NCBI GenBank assembly: GCA_039090855.1
Contig: CM077024.1
Span: 66,301,594-66,365,593 of the forward strand
Length of the DNA: 64,000 bases
Origin: Macrothele yani
Lineage: Eukaryota > Arthropoda > Arachnida > Araneae > Macrothelidae
Direction of reading: 5' to 3'
Shown here: piece by piece, positions 45,172 through 57,146 of the stretch
Position numbering within the stretch: the stretch's first letter is position 1
Layout: the number at the start of each line of letters is the position of its first letter
Position numbers and translations under genes: made by a program
The notes under the pieces: generated by a model
What the model was told of the DNA's origin: nothing
Seen by the model: only the letters and a program-made list of their open reading frames with translations
Databases searched by the model: none

Positions 45172-46490
45172 TTAAAAAAAAAGTACAAATCCGCTTCCAT
45201 GGTTCAGGAATGAGAAAAGAATCATCATTACAGGCTGTATCAGCAAACTTATGAGACTTTCTGCAAACAGAGTCTGAAATTTCGTAGTAGGGGTAGACAG
45301 AATTTTCTTACCTTCCCATTTAGGGTAATGGGTTTCTTGGCCAGTTAGATGAGCAAGAGTTTGTTGGGAATCTGTTTTTAAACTGTATCTGTGTTCCAAG
45401 AGTCTTGTTTTGATGGTCCGTACAATAGAACCAATGTAAACTTGATCCGGGGTTGAATTGTCTAGGGATTTCATAGGGATATGGTAAACTCCAAATTTGT
45501 TGTCCAAAGTAGTTAAGTCCCTGTCATTCTTGACCGTAGAAAGAATAGTTTTAGAGCGGATCCCGACATCTAAGTGGTCTTTGGGTAACTGTTCTTTATA
45601 ACATCTGCAACTGCAGAAACAAGATGCATGGAGCCCACATAACAAATCTGGGCTCGTCCCATTCGTAGAGTAGTAAGGCTTTGTCTACGTACTTTATTTA
45701 CAATCTTGTTTAAAGTTGAATTTGTGTAACCATAAGTTGAGGCAAGAGCATAAATCCTGGATATTTCAGATTGGCGAAATTTTGTAGTGGAGGAATGTGA
45801 GAACGCACGTCGAACCAAAAAATATAAAGCCGATAATTTATAATTAAGTGGATGTGGAAATTCATAGGTATTAAAGTGCTGTTAGATGATGATTTTCGGT
45901 AGAACTCAAAGGATATCTTATGCGAAATTGGATGTCTATGATGCAGGAAGTCAAGGAAGGGCAAAGAATAATTGTTTTCAGTTTCAATGGTGAAACTAAT
46001 AGAAAGAAATTGTGTTGATAATAGTTCTGTGAAAACTTAAGAGTCCGCCATGGTCGACTTTCAGAAAATCAGCACATCATCTACGTAACGTACTGTATGT
46101 ACAAGGTAAGAAGGATGTTGTATAGATTGAAAACCCTCTCTTCTAAATTTTGCATGAGTATTTTGGCTAAAATGGGTGACAGAGGTGAGCCCATTGGGGC
46201 TCCCTCCAACTGTTGATACATGATGTCGTTAAACTTGAAGTAACTCCGGTTTTGAACAAGTCTCAATGCAGTCAGTATGGCATTTATCTTGGAGGGTGGC
46301 ACGGTATCCTGGATGGTAAGTTTTTCTTTAATAATAGCATGGATGGTGCATAGTGGAACATTCGGGAATAGAGCTGTTACATCAAGTGATGCCATGAAGA
46401 AAGGGGACCCCTGGTTATCAAAACATTTCATCCTATCAAGAGCTTGAATAGAACTTGATATAGAAACACTTGAATTTGAAATCAATGGTT
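45172..46490 (-). pseudogene. Penelope-like element: RT plus GIY-YIG remnant
   Basis: Minus strand, 5'-truncated near 46490. The RT part has SLDVTALFPNVPL (46390), FNDIMYQQLEGAPMGSPLSP (46220-46160) and YVDDVLIF (about 46085-46062, reached by a one-base shift). LPFLDFLHHRHPISHK and FYRKSSSNS follow. After a linker, the GIY-YIG endonuclease reads NKFGVYHIPM (about 45505) and VYIGSIVRTIKTRLLEHRYS (about 45440-45385). RT followed by GIY-YIG is diagnostic of Penelope-like retroelements. At least three frame changes make it non-functional. Confidence 0.88.
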
Positions 46491-46877
46491 TTAAATAATG
46501 TGCTACGTCTGGGTTTCATTGTGAATAACGGCTTTACCAAGGTGAGAACGGTCAGCCGCAGTAACATGTCTGTCTCCACGAGCATTGCCATTGTAAGGAG
46601 TTGCAGTCCGTTAAATCGGCAGGCATGCCCGATTGTGTTCAGACGTTTTCTGCACTGAACAGACCAGATTATTGCTTGCCATGGGGATATTGCGTCACCA
46701 GCCGGATCCTTGGGGTTGACAAACGCACAGCAGTAGTAGCATGGTATACGAGTTTACACACCTCTGTTTGTGATGTTTTATAAATAATGCGGTGTCTTTA
46801 GTACCTTGATTTTACTACGCCTGCACAAGAAAATTCCTTGAACATCCCACTCGGCAGCGCATGCGTATCTCCCGCCA
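46491..46877. other. no recognisable gene
   Basis: Between the Penelope remnant and the next Tc1-like element. No motif recognised. Confidence 0.4.
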
Positions 46878-47229
46878 CATACAGTATGAGTTAGATCATT
46901 ATGACCACCTCTGTTTCAATGAATGAACGCAATCCGCAATACATAACTAGCGCCATTGACTAGTGCGGGTGATGAATGGTGCGACGGTTGTTTTTACAAG
47001 GTTCACAGATACACACAACGTGCCGGAAATGGGTGACCACCACTAGCTGATTACCGAGATGATTGCTGGATGAACAATTGACTGCTTACGGTCTCTCATT
47101 TAACTGAAGATATAACTAGGGCGCATAGAGAAACGACTGTGAGTAAGCAGTCCAACGAACGATCTTGTGAATGGGTTTAAGGATTCGGCAACTCTTTCAT
47201 ACGCCTATGCTGATCAACCATCATCATGG

Positions 47230-47440
47230 TCGCCCATTTGGCTCAGTGGTCTAAGCGATGACTTCTGACCACTCGTCAGAGATGGATCCGGGTTCGAATT
47301 CCGGTGAGACATGGATGCTGTGCTTGTCTTACGGCCCTTGCTCTCTCCCTTCCCTGGAACCAGTGGCTCCAAAGTAAGGACGGGCGACTGCTGATAGCAC
47401 ACTGAGTTGCTCAAGGTGGTCGTTAAACCCTCAATAAAAA
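47230..47440 (+). mobile_element. SINE-A with 17-bp target-site duplication
   Basis: Head GGCTCAGTGGTCTAAGCG and GGGTTCGAATTCC, full body, A-rich tail. ATCAACCATCATCATGG (47213-47229) and ATCAACCGTCATCGATGG (47441-47458) are the slightly diverged duplications. Confidence 0.9.
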
Positions 47441-47498
47441 ATCAACCGTCATCGATGGTTTCTCTTGCAATCGGCAGCGGACAACTGGAAAAAAGTTC

Positions 47499-47717
47499 GC
47501 CGCCCGGTGGCGCAGTGGTCTAAGCGATGGCCTCTGATCATTCATCCGAAAGGGGTCCGGGTTCGAATCCCGGTGAGGCATGGATGTTGTGTTTGTCTTA
47601 CGGCACTGGCTCTCTCCCTTCCCTGGAAGCAGTGACCCTAAATTAGGGACGGCCGACTGCTTATAGCCCATTGAGTTGCTCACAGTGGTCGTTAAACCTT
47701 CAATCAAAAAAAAAAAA
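47499..47717 (+). mobile_element. SINE-A, well-preserved
   Basis: Almost the same sequence as the copy at 6029, ending in a run of about 17 A. The flanking duplication is AAAAAAGTTC (before 47499 and about 47716-47725), partly merged with the A tail. Excision of the insert restores the transposase frame. Confidence 0.88.
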
Positions 47718-48290
47718 AAAAGTTCACTGGTCCGAGGTGTCTGGATTCCAGCTTTAACATGCCGGTGGAAGGGCCCGTATTAGACGCCGTGTGGGTAAAT
47801 AGTTGCAATCAGACGGCACCGTTAGATGGAAATAGGCCGGCGAAGGCTGTATCACGGACCGGGGACTGTTTTAATTGACATCACTGGGTCCCCTCATCTC
47901 CATTAAAAACACCCTCACCTCCAGATGAAACCTATGCGTTGTTTCGGATAAAGTGTTGCCCTGCATGGTGACCATGTATTCACATGGCCCTGAACTCTTT
48001 CAGCAAGACAGCAGTCCGTGCTCCTAAGCCCGCATTGTGCGGAAATGGTTCGAAGATTATGTTCAAGCACTTACTGTACTCCGCTAGCAGTCACGTTTCT
48101 TTGACTTAAATCCAGTGAAACGCAGCATTCTCCAGTCAACCCCAGTGTGCCACTCTGTCACCGAACTACGGGATATCATTCAGCCCAGCTGGTATAGAAC
48201 ACCTGAAGGCACTTACTGCGGTCTCGTGGAGTCAATGCCATGCCGGGTAAAAGAAAAGACAAGGTTTGTGTCGCGTATATCTCTAATTTA

Positions 48291-51194
48291 ACTTTCTTTT
48301 AGAGTTTCTGTTTTCTTATGTAAATTTTATTACTTGTAGGTTTAGGAGTTTCTTACTGAACGGCACATTACTACATCGAACAGCTTGTACGTTTTGGCAA
48401 CGCTGACCATGAGTCAAGAGAAGATAAATAGATTAGGTTGAATGAAAAAAGTGGATATTGGTGATACTTGGAATAAAAAAAAAGGCAGAAGCTTGTGGTA
48501 GATATACGTGAATCGAAGAATAGCGTGTTGTAGTTAAATTGGGATTTCTAAGTTGGTAGAAGAGTCTGCTATTAAGTGTCAGAGGATAAATTTCGACTTG
48601 ATGATTCTAGTGTATTGGTGATCTGAAACTTCCGGCGAGTGGAAAATAAAGAAAAACTTGCCGTTAACGTTGTGCTGATTCTTTTACACTGGCCATTATA
48701 TTCACTTAGTTGTTTCTAGTGTGGAATATATGTTAAACGAGTTAGATAAGAACACTAGTTAATTCAGCTAATTCAATAACTTCAAATACTAAAAAATCAA
48801 CTTCGAGGCAACTCGTTATTAGGCAGGTGTTCATAATGTTAGTTCGCGAGTGTGTAGTTTTATACACTGAACCACGAAATGCACATTTCAATGAAGAAAA
48901 GTTTTCTTTTAAAAAATATTGTTAAATAGATCTACTTTATCGCTCAACGACTTTCAAAAAGAGATAATGATAATAATCAGAAATTGTGTTCGTTATTTTA
49001 TTTTTGTTCATTACGTACTAGGACTCCAGTCGAGGAAACTGCTCTTAAACGAACTTACCTTTATTCCGATTGTTGCATTATGTTAAGATTGAAGATGAAA
49101 AATTTGCAATAATGTTTAGTATCTGAAGGCTCAAAAAACCCTATCTTAGATTTTCCTGTACGTTAACACTATACTATAAAAATGTACTTTTGGGCTGCAA
49201 CATTGCATGTGTGTAAATGTATGGTACCTGAGTTACATTCATTTTGGTAAAATGATTGAAGTGCTGCAGGCTTCAATATCTAATCGTCTAGTAGGTCGTC
49301 TTATCAATATGAAAACAGGAATTTGTCCGTGACCAAGATCGAAAGCGCATCTCCTCGCTTCGGAGTGAGTTGTTCTAACCACCAAACTACACCGACGGAA
49401 TGTATCGCTGCAGGTTTGGCGTCTTGACACGTGCTTCCCCTCTGTAATATGTCACAAGCACCTGGTGGGGTAAGAGGAGTGAATCAACGGGATAACTGGC
49501 TTCAAACGTTATACACTGTATAAAATAAGTGGTACGAATTAAGGGAAAATTCCTGAGAATAACGTGTAGCAAAGTTGCTGTCAGATCTCCGACTTTTAAC
49601 AAAATTTCCGTTTTGAAAAGTTTGATAGATTTTCCGTTGTCACTAATTCCGTTTTTTTTTTTTTGGTTTTTTCAGAAATGTCAGTTTCGGGTTTTCCCAG
49701 TTTTAGACAGAAATTTCCCGAGTTCCCATATACTTCGGTATTGACTTTTCCAGTCCCTATAACAGAAGTAACTTACGAGCGCCCCCCCCCCTTTTTTTTA
49801 AAGCTGAAATGCACCATTCGCATTAAAGAACTTTTCCTGATGTACGAAGTGTAGAAATCCTTCCCCTTGCCATAAGTGGGGATCTAGTTCACCACGGCTT
49901 GTACTCTAGTGATGAGTGTTGTCTATTGAACCAGAAAGACACTTACCATCAGGTCAACTTTAAAGTAGAAACGCCGAGGACTAGAATAGCGCAAAGATGA
50001 AATGTTTTTTATTATGTATGCAGGCAAATTAGTCATCTTATTTTCTGTAGGAGCTTATTATTCTTCTGAATAGATTTATAATAATTTCATTTTTTCTGTA
50101 GAAGGACTTAAATTAATTTTTTATCGTCATGATTTTTCAAAGCAACAGAATGTTTTGAAACTCGACATTTCGAATTTTTTTAAGCTAACAGTGAGTTTCG
50201 GTTATGGTTAAGAAAAAGTGAAATGTACTATACACTCCATAGTATTATTTCACAAAACCCCTATGTATAAAAATTGCTCTTGATAATTATAATCGCTTTA
50301 CTGTTAAGGGTAAACAGACTGATACATCAACGTCATATAATCACCCGTACCAGTACATTTCAAGCAGTGGGGCACCCACGGCGAGGGCCAATGGGGCTGA
50401 ATTTTGATGCTATACGTCTTTCCCGAAAGAAATAAAGTAAATACTATGCAAAAAAACAACCGATGTAAAATGGGTAACTGAAGTAGTCAAAACCATTGTT
50501 GAGATCTGATTTCTGAATGCTCTCCCATGAAGTTACGCAAAAATTGTTAGTTCCATTGCTACTCAACAATATATTTTACTAAACTATCGCTGAACATTAT
50601 TTCATCACGTTTTACATAAACGCAGCCATATCTGACTACAATCTGCGTAATACGAGAACCTGATGCTTAACTTGATAAAGACCATTACAAAAATGCATCT
50701 TTGATGCTATAAAAATGGTGCGTCGTAGCAAAATTTGGCATCATCTCGACCTCCTCCCCCTCCCCCAAGGGAGTGACTTGCTATTGACGAGAGCTTTAAA
50801 ATGATGTATAACACGACGGGATGTAACCTGTTCATATTTTAAACAAAAAATTACCAGTCCCCCTCACTAACATACTTGCGATTCAGTTTTTTATTTCTAT
50901 CTTGAGATCAGATTTTAGCTTGCGCATGCGCGAATGGACTTTCGTAGCTACATAGATTTCATCGATGTCAGGGTCGTTTCTTACGTTCGTTTAAATCTTA
51001 ATAAAAGTGCATAACAATAATAAAAATAAATATTGCTTTGAAGAAACTAAACAGTCGAAATACTATTGTCACCGCCATAGTTCAGTAAATATTTACTTTT
51101 ATGAGTCATATATCTTCTTTCATTGGTTTTACAACAACAACATTCATTAATCCACCTATCTAAGGACTGCTCAATGTGAGGAATTAGTAAACCT
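48291..51194. other. no recognisable gene; one tRNA-like relic
   Basis: AT-rich. Contains the tRNA-like relic at 49330-49398 and a C/T run at 49785-49800. A possible lone Tc1-type end (TACACTGGCCATTA) sits near 48686. ORFs at 49239-49854 have no motif. Confidence 0.45.
49330..49398 (-). tRNA. decayed tRNA-like module
   Basis: Minus strand: acceptor-like TCCGT/ACGGA, A box TGTAGTTTGGTGGTTAGA, a degraded B box (GCTTTCGATCTTGG) and a self-pairing anticodon arm CTCACTCCGAAGCGAG. It is next to AATTTGTCCGT, as in the SINE-B family, so it may be an old member with a third head type. Confidence 0.4.
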
Positions 51195-51990
51195 TATAAC
51201 TCATCTTCGTTTTGTTGATGACGTAGTCATTTTTGCAACTACCCCATCAGAGCTGCAGAGTATGATCCAGGAACTTGCTGACAAGAGTAAAGAAGTGGGA
51301 TTAAAAATGAACTTTCAGAAGACAAAAGTGATGTACAATACATTTACAAGAAATGAAGTTTGATCGATTGATGGGGAAAAGCTGGAGATAACCAATACCT
51401 ACATTTATCTTGGACAGCAGATATCAAGTGAGGGTCACATTGATGAAGAAATTAATCGGCGTATAAAACTTGCCTGAAGAGCTTTTGGAAAAAACAGTAT
51501 AATTTTCAAGAGCAATATGCCATTATGTCTTAAACGAAAAGTGTTTTGATCAATGTATTCTTCCAGTGCTTACATATGGTGCAGAAACGTGGACCTTAAC
51601 TAAAAGAGACATACAAAGGCTGTAGACAACTCAAAAAAACATGGAGAAGTGCATGCTTGGTGTAACCAGGACAGATAAGAAGAGGAACTCGTGGATCCGA
51701 AAAATGACAAGAGTGGAAGACATCATGAGCAGAGTAAAATCCCTGAAATGGCAACGGGCTGGACATACTGCCAGAAGGACAGACCATCGATGGACAGTCG
51801 AAATTTTAGATTGGATTCCAACGGACAGGAAAAGACCCAGAAGAAGACCACATGGAAGATGGGTGAATGAAATTCGAAAGTATGCGGGAGTAACATGGAG
51901 GAGATTGGCACAAGACAGACCGTTGTGGAAGAGGTTTGGAGAGACCTTCGTCCAGCAGTGGATTGATAATGGTTGACAATGATGATGATT
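51195..51990 (+). pseudogene. RTE-type LINE, 5'-truncated reverse transcriptase C-terminus
   Basis: Begins within the RT domain. LRFVDDVVIFATTPSELQSM holds the catalytic Asp pair (FADD-type box), then SKEVGLKMNFQKTKVMYNTF, YIYLGQQISSEGH and EEINRRIKLA. After frame changes comes MEKCMLGVTRTDKKRNSWIR (51641), VKSLKWQRAGHTARRTDHRW, KRPRRRPHGRWVNEIRKYAG and WKRFGETFVQQWIDNG-stop. A TGATGATGA microsatellite forms the 3' end. The layout is that of RTE-clade elements. Two more 3' ends of the same family are at 42092 and 63428. Confidence 0.87.
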
Positions 51991-54800
51991 GTTTGTTGTT
52001 ATGATTTAATTCCACTTAGCATGTACCGGACTGTGACTTGGTGTGGTCGGGAGTGACACGAATAAATGCAATGTGTTGTGCGCAGATAAATGTATACCCT
52101 CGAATCACTGTTTTCATTTCACACCGATAAAGATCTTGGCATGTCAAAAATGCATAGCATAAATTATCTGCACAGAATACCCATGGTACTCTCTCGATTT
52201 TTTTCCGTTAATATATGAAAGGAAGTAGGGAAAGGTTCCTGGAAAATTTAGGATTTTCCATTAACACGTTTTAAAACGGAAGTTTTTGCGTTATTAACGT
52301 CAGTTTGGTCAGTAAATGACCAAACTGACAATAACTTCAATGCACTGCATGTCTGTAATCAGACGAACTCAAAGAAATGATGCCATTATTTTACTTCTCT
52401 CTGCAACAACTGTGTATATGAGTAAATTAATTTCTTTAATCGAAAGAATGCATGATTTATCATAAGACGTTAGCAAAGTAATAGCAAACCAGAGCAAAGC
52501 AATCCATCACAAAGAACGCAATTTATCTCTCTCAATTTCTTATGATTACTTACGACGCTTCTTCTGGGTGCTATACGAACGAACACAACTCCGAACAAAG
52601 GTAATCAGTAATTTCACAAGACAATGTGATCTGCATGCGAATAAGTAAGAAACATCCGTTTACATAAATTATAAATAATATAACTCAGCTTTGTACAGAG
52701 CTTCAATATATTTTGCGATTTACTTGTTTTTGTAAGGTGATAATACATTTCAGCAACTGTGTATCGATTATTTAGGTTGTCCCTTGCCCGCATTAGAAAC
52801 AGAATAAATGTATGCATTCCAAAACTAATAAATATTATGTATATCACACAAAAAATTATAAAACTATGAACGTAATGTGCAATATAAGCAACATGTTGAG
52901 ACAATTCACTAGCACATAATAAGTAACTTAATTTATGGTGTTCGTAGTTGAGCAGATTGGTACAAATTAGGTATCTGTAAAGTAAATTTTTGTTCAGGAT
53001 ATAAAATGATCCGCTTCTGTCTTCAGTTCTAGAATTTCTACAAAAATCCTTTTCTGATTGAATTGTGTGCTTTTCTCCTTTGTATAATTGCAAAATTTCT
53101 TTAACCTTTTTTACTTTATTTGCTTCTTTTTAATACAAAAGTTGTTTTAGATTTGGAATGATCTGGCCACCAGAGTAGTTCACGAGTAGGATAGTTTTCT
53201 GTGTGATGAAATTCTTTCCGGAAAGGGACCTTGCTCAGCAGCACTAACAGCATCTGTCTTCCTTTGCGCCTTTTCTCTGATGAATACCCGAGGAATTCCT
53301 CACATGGGCATAAAGTCATAAACCGCATTGTGAAGAGTTCACGAAGACTCAGTCATCCATTTCGGGTAGAAATAGTGAATAAAATAGCGACCTCCTGTAG
53401 GGAGACCATCGGCAAACTGACAAACAAGCAGCACGTGCTTTCCGCTCTCACCCTTTGTACCCTCAGATCGGTCTTGTTCCACCTGCCAGCTCAATTATCT
53501 GTGCACGGATTCTTCTTCCGATTGAAAGGCTTCCATGTCTCTCCAAGCAACCGTGAGTTGAGACGGAGGACCGCAAATGACCGAGGTGAAATTAAGTTTT
53601 TTATTTCCTTTTTTTTTTATTTTACACACGTTGATTCTAATCGGCTCTTTAAAAAGACTGATTATCAGGTCCTTGCACATATTTTCTCAAGCGTTACAGA
53701 TCTTTGCAGATGCCGCTGACCTCTAGTGTGGCCCTATTTCTTTTGTGACCTGAGGAAAAGCTTAATGAGCTTGAAAGTAAGGAGCCATTATGCGACTTGT
53801 TGGGTCGTGAGCACATAGTTTTCAAACGTGACAATTGCAAGAAGAATGCGAGCGATTACACCACCTAAGTCTATCTATATACACAGTAAGCAAAGAAAAA
53901 TGCCGTCTTCCTCGACCAAGCAAGGCTGTTAAGTTACAACACGAACGAATTTAGGAGAGTCTCAGTGTAGGTTAGTAGTTATTTTGAAGTTAGACTGCTA
54001 GAGAATTTCTAGGAATTTAGAGTTTATGATAAACATTGAGCTGTATTCTGCTTGTTGAAAATTTATATGATATTTTCGAATTATTCTATCATATTGAGTA
54101 AAACAAATGCGCAAAAGTACTTATACAGATGAAATCATTCATACTGATTTGCTAATCAAAGTCATACGAAAATAATATGCAGATGAGCCATGCTGTGGTA
54201 CCTAACAAAGGTTCCACATACGAAAAAGAACACCTAACGGAAGCCAAATCTTGTAAAGAGATAGTAATTGCCTGGAACTTTATGATGAAATAGGAGAAAC
54301 TTCTCCTGAACATAAATGTTTCTGATGCTTGCGATCGCACAGTTTTTTTTCTGATACTTGTGATCGCAGTCTGAGTTCTTCGTGGAAAAAAATTCCCCAG
54401 GATTTGGTCATCGTCCTCGGAAAATTCTACAAGTTTCATGCGATATGAATTTCTGTTTCCGTCCCGTAGAACACTGCAGAGGCAGCGAAAACGGGCAGGA
54501 CGGGTCAATACTTTTGAAGTTACTTTTTCCAAATATGTGCATGGTTGTTATCATGTGCATTTTGCATACATTCATTTTTTGTGCATGCCTGCTAAGCAAT
54601 GTTGTATGGCCTAAGATGTGGCATGCGTCTCTTGTCATCACTCCTCAAGCCAAACCGGAAAACGGTGCCCAATGACCCCTAGAATTAGGTAAAACTACGC
54701 AGTAAGGTCTAACAATTACTGCAATGAAATAAAAATAAAATAGTAATGAAAATATCGTTGTTACGGCTGTGCCTTCTGTAGTGGTTTGCTATGTATTCTA
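51991..54800. other. no recognisable gene
   Basis: AT-rich. The longest ORFs are 52614-53093 (minus, hydrophobic, AT-driven) and 53231-53719 (plus, 162 codons, basic first half). Neither shows a family I know. I cannot exclude a host exon in 53.2-53.7 kb, but nothing supports it. Confidence 0.4.
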
Positions 54801-54802
54801 TA

Positions 54803-55440
54803 CTGTCCCGCCACTAATATTCGCACACGAGTGTAGTGATAGTGAATTAGATCCTACGCAAGTACCACGTCATAGACCCGATTATAAATATGCTCGTAGG
54901 GCTATGATAAGATAGCACGACTGTGAATGCAAGATGCGGCGATCGACAGAGTTAACACATTTCCAACGCGGACTTACAGTTGGGTGCCACATAAGCAATC
55001 GCTCAGTACGTGGCTTTCAGTGGCACTAAAGATCCCTAGATCGACAGTTGATGATGCGATAAACAAATTCCAGCGGACTACGACTGAATCTGCCAAGAAA
55101 TAACACGGTAAACCTCCGAAGCTAACAGGAAAGCTCTGCAAAGAACTATCCGATATGAACGCAAATCAACATTGTCTCAAATTACGCAAATCCTATGTGA
55201 GACTATTGGGGCTGATATTAGCATGAGTACAGTGCGCAGAACACTGTATGCCATGGGCTACACAGTTGAGCAACCATCCACTAGTCGCTAACACTTCGAC
55301 AAACACCCCACGACAATTAGCGTGGTGTAAGGAACGTAAATCTTTATTGTAGACCAATGGAAAACTGCGCTTTGGAATGACGAGTCACAGCACACAGTAG
55401 TTTGATGGTTATTCGTGGAGGTACATGAGATGTTAATCGG
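54803..55440 (+). pseudogene. Tc1-like transposase remnant, N-terminal half
   Basis: Follows TA 54801-54802, with an end-like CTGTCCCGCCACTAATATTC. The plus-strand reading, with many stops and shifts: RRSTELTHFQRGLTVG (HTH1), KPPKLTGKLCKELSD, ISMSTVRRTLYAMGYTVEQP (HTH2), LAWCKERK and DQWKTALWNDES with an Asn-Asp at the first catalytic site, then FDGYSWRYMR. Coding sequence ends where the 25-base tandem repeats begin. Confidence 0.65.
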
Positions 55441-55660
55441 TGGAGGAACATGAGTTGCTAATCGGTGGAGGTACATGAGATGCTAATCGGTGGAGGTACG
55501 TGAGATGCTAATCGGTGTCTTTGGCTGGTGCTTGGAGAATTGTACAATCAACTCTCGATGGTACATAAGATGGTATGGGTGGAGGTACATGAGATGCCAA
55601 TCGGTGTCTTTGGCTGGTGCTTGGAGAATTGTAAAGTCAACCCTCGATGTACCCCCACCC
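55410..55660. repeat. 25-base tandem repeat and ~85-base duplication
   Basis: Four units of GGTGGAGGTACATGAGATGC plus TAATC start inside the transposase remnant. A longer duplicated block follows (TCGGTGTCTTTGGCTGGTGC plus TTGGAGAATTGTA) at about 55513 and 55602. The phrase GATGCTAATCGGTGTCTTT recurs at 56047. Confidence 0.85.
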
Positions 55661-55817
55661 TTGCACAACGCCACCCCTCGGGTGTCTACATAAAACATCC
55701 CTTGATCTCTTCATATACAGCGTCACAATCTTGGTATCCTCCAACCACAATGTATATTACAGCACCAACCTCTCTTTTGCAGCAAGCAACATACTCGAAG
55801 TACTTTCACTTAAAAGT

Positions 55818-55826
<9 letters not shown>

Positions 55827-55867
<41 letters not shown>

Positions 55868-55905
55868 GGAGATAGAAAGAGAGAGAGAGACAGAGAAAGA
55901 GAGAG

Positions 55906-55950
<45 letters not shown>

Positions 55951-55965
55951 TAGAGAGATAGAGAG
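55827..55965. repeat. GA microsatellite
   Basis: Interrupted (GA)n of about 140 bases, preceded by (GT)n at 55818-55828. All ORFs across it are compositional. Confidence 0.95.
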
Positions 55966-56015
55966 TGAGATATTTCCCTTCCAGCTTTTTAGACTGCGAT
56001 TCAGTTGTGGCAAGT

Positions 56016-56074
56016 CTTAATGTTAAAGACACTGATTCCATGAAAGATGCTAATCGGTGTCTTTTAACATTAAG
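56016..56074. repeat. inverted repeat
   Basis: CTTAATGTTAAAGACAC pairs with GTGTCTTTTAACATTAAG, with one bulged base and a ~24-base loop. Beside the GA run. Confidence 0.75.
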
Positions 56075-56166
56075 AATCAAACTCGCAGGAGGGCGATATC
56101 TCAAGCGTACTTGTTAAATTGTACAGGGTGTCTCACTCGCTACTTTACACAAGTTTTTATTAATAA

Positions 56167-56180
56167 CATCGTGAATAATT
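56167..56180. repeat. left 14-bp target-site duplication
   Basis: CATCGTGAATAATT, repeated exactly at 57312-57325, bounding the Penelope-derived insert. The copy at 60262 has the uninterrupted site. Confidence 0.85.
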
Positions 56181-56309
56181 CAAAACAGTAATCAATGCAG
56201 TTGCCTTCGATGTACGATCATTACAAGAAACTATACACAACATAAATTCAAACTCACTGACGGAATTTAAAAAAATATTGTTTAAGATTAAAAGGTTAAA
56301 AGTAAGAAC

Positions 56310-56338
56310 TTTCGGGTTTCCTTGGAACCCATCATCAG
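56310..56338 (-). ncRNA. hammerhead-ribozyme-like core (sense copy)
   Basis: Minus strand: CTGATGA, then stem II GGGTT/AACCC with a short loop, then GAAA. It is followed by GTTCTTACTT, which could form a minimal stem III (GT/AC) and a UU cleavage position. Stem I pairing is not convincing. Hammerheads of this small-stem-III type are known in Penelope-like elements. This copy is downstream of, and on the same strand as, the GIY-YIG fragment. Confidence 0.45.
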
Positions 56339-56888
56339 ATGAATGAAACCGAAGAATGAGGGGAAGACAATAAATAGACACACTTCGTCACGAGATAATG
56401 AAGCACGATACGCAGCGCCACAGTTATGACACCTGAACGTCTAGTATGGGTTGATATACCGGCCAGGCTGTTCAGATGAGCTAACAACATGGGTAAGATG
56501 AGCTAACAACATGGGTATCATGAAAGGTATACAATTCTGGAACACTACATGACAAATTACATTAATTTAAATAACTGAAAGATGGGTAATGTATACAAAT
56601 GAAAAAGGGAAAGAATATATTACCCTGTCATCTGGAGGATACAAATAGAAACTCCATAGTAGTGAATGTGTAACATTAATCATTGCCAAATAAAGTATTG
56701 GCGTCCACAGTCTGTTGCATATGTGGAACAATTAACTATTTCAGGGTGTCGGAATAAAAGTAGGAGTGTTACATTACAGCATAAATGTCATTGAGATGTA
56801 ATTATAAGACTCTCAGTGAACAGTAATGAAGAGATTGCAGTAGGTGTGACGATAATAGGCATCTTCCCAAACCGGGTAGTGCAAACCA

Positions 56889-57104
56889 TCAATCAAAAGG
56901 CGGGAGAGTGCAGTATTTGTAAGTCCATTTTTTTACCACATATTTATGTTCATTTAGCCTAGTCCCCAGGGTTCGTTTAGTTGATTCTATATATTGACTG
57001 TTTGGAGTATCAACATCAGTGCTTTCTAAGGGTATGTAGTACACGCCAAATTGCGTCATTATCTCGTGACAAGTGTGTCCATTTATTGTCTTCCCCTCAT
57101 TCAT
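56889..57104 (-). pseudogene. Penelope-like GIY-YIG endonuclease fragment
   Basis: Minus-strand reading MTQFGVYYIPLESTDVDTPN, then SQYIESTKRTLGTRLNEHKY: the GVY..IP and YI-G-like motifs and the conserved TRL-EH helix. The YIG Gly is replaced (YIES). It closely parallels the fuller copy near 45500. The first ~15 codons come from the inverted end, so the Met is not a native start. Confidence 0.75.
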
Positions 57105-57117
57105 CGGTTGAATTCAT

Positions 57118-57146
57118 CTGATGATGGGTTCTAAGGAAACCCGAAA
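57118..57146 (+). ncRNA. hammerhead-ribozyme-like core (inverted copy)
   Basis: CTGATGA at 57118-57124, stem II GGGTT/AACCC, GAAA at 57143-57146. Opposite strand to the GIY-YIG fragment. Downstream sequence differs (TTCTTATGG), so the possible stem III is less clear than in the other copy. Confidence 0.4.

Larger units (their letters stand above)
47100..48245 (+). pseudogene. Tc1-like (DD36-spaced) transposase pseudogene
   Basis: Readable pieces around the SINEs join as ADNWKK-VHWS (47475-47740). The first Asp motif there is already changed: HWSEVSGF, where WSDESRF is usual. LFQQDSSPCS (about 47998) keeps the second Asp. Then ARIVRKWFEDYVQAL and FFDLNPVKRSIL, where the Glu is Lys, 36 residues on. 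The C-terminal part has GLVESMPCRVKEKTRF. Several stops. Long dead. Confidence 0.72.
46880..48290 (+). mobile_element. Tc1-like transposon remnant with two SINE insertions
   Basis: The left end follows TA (46878-46879): CAGTATGAGTTAGATCATTATGACC, whose inner part matches the ATTATGACCACCT end of the element at 36017. The right inverted repeat is not recognisable. The plus-strand transposase is cut by SINE-A copies at 47230-47440 and 47499-47717. Confidence 0.7.

Noticed and set aside
53231..53719. 162-codon ORF as a host gene
   Set aside because: No family recognised, overlapping antisense ORFs of similar quality, and a Phe-rich low-complexity stretch.
55757..56104. ORFs over the GA microsatellite (Ser/Leu- or Arg/Glu-rich)
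   Set aside because: Pure composition effect of a dinucleotide repeat.
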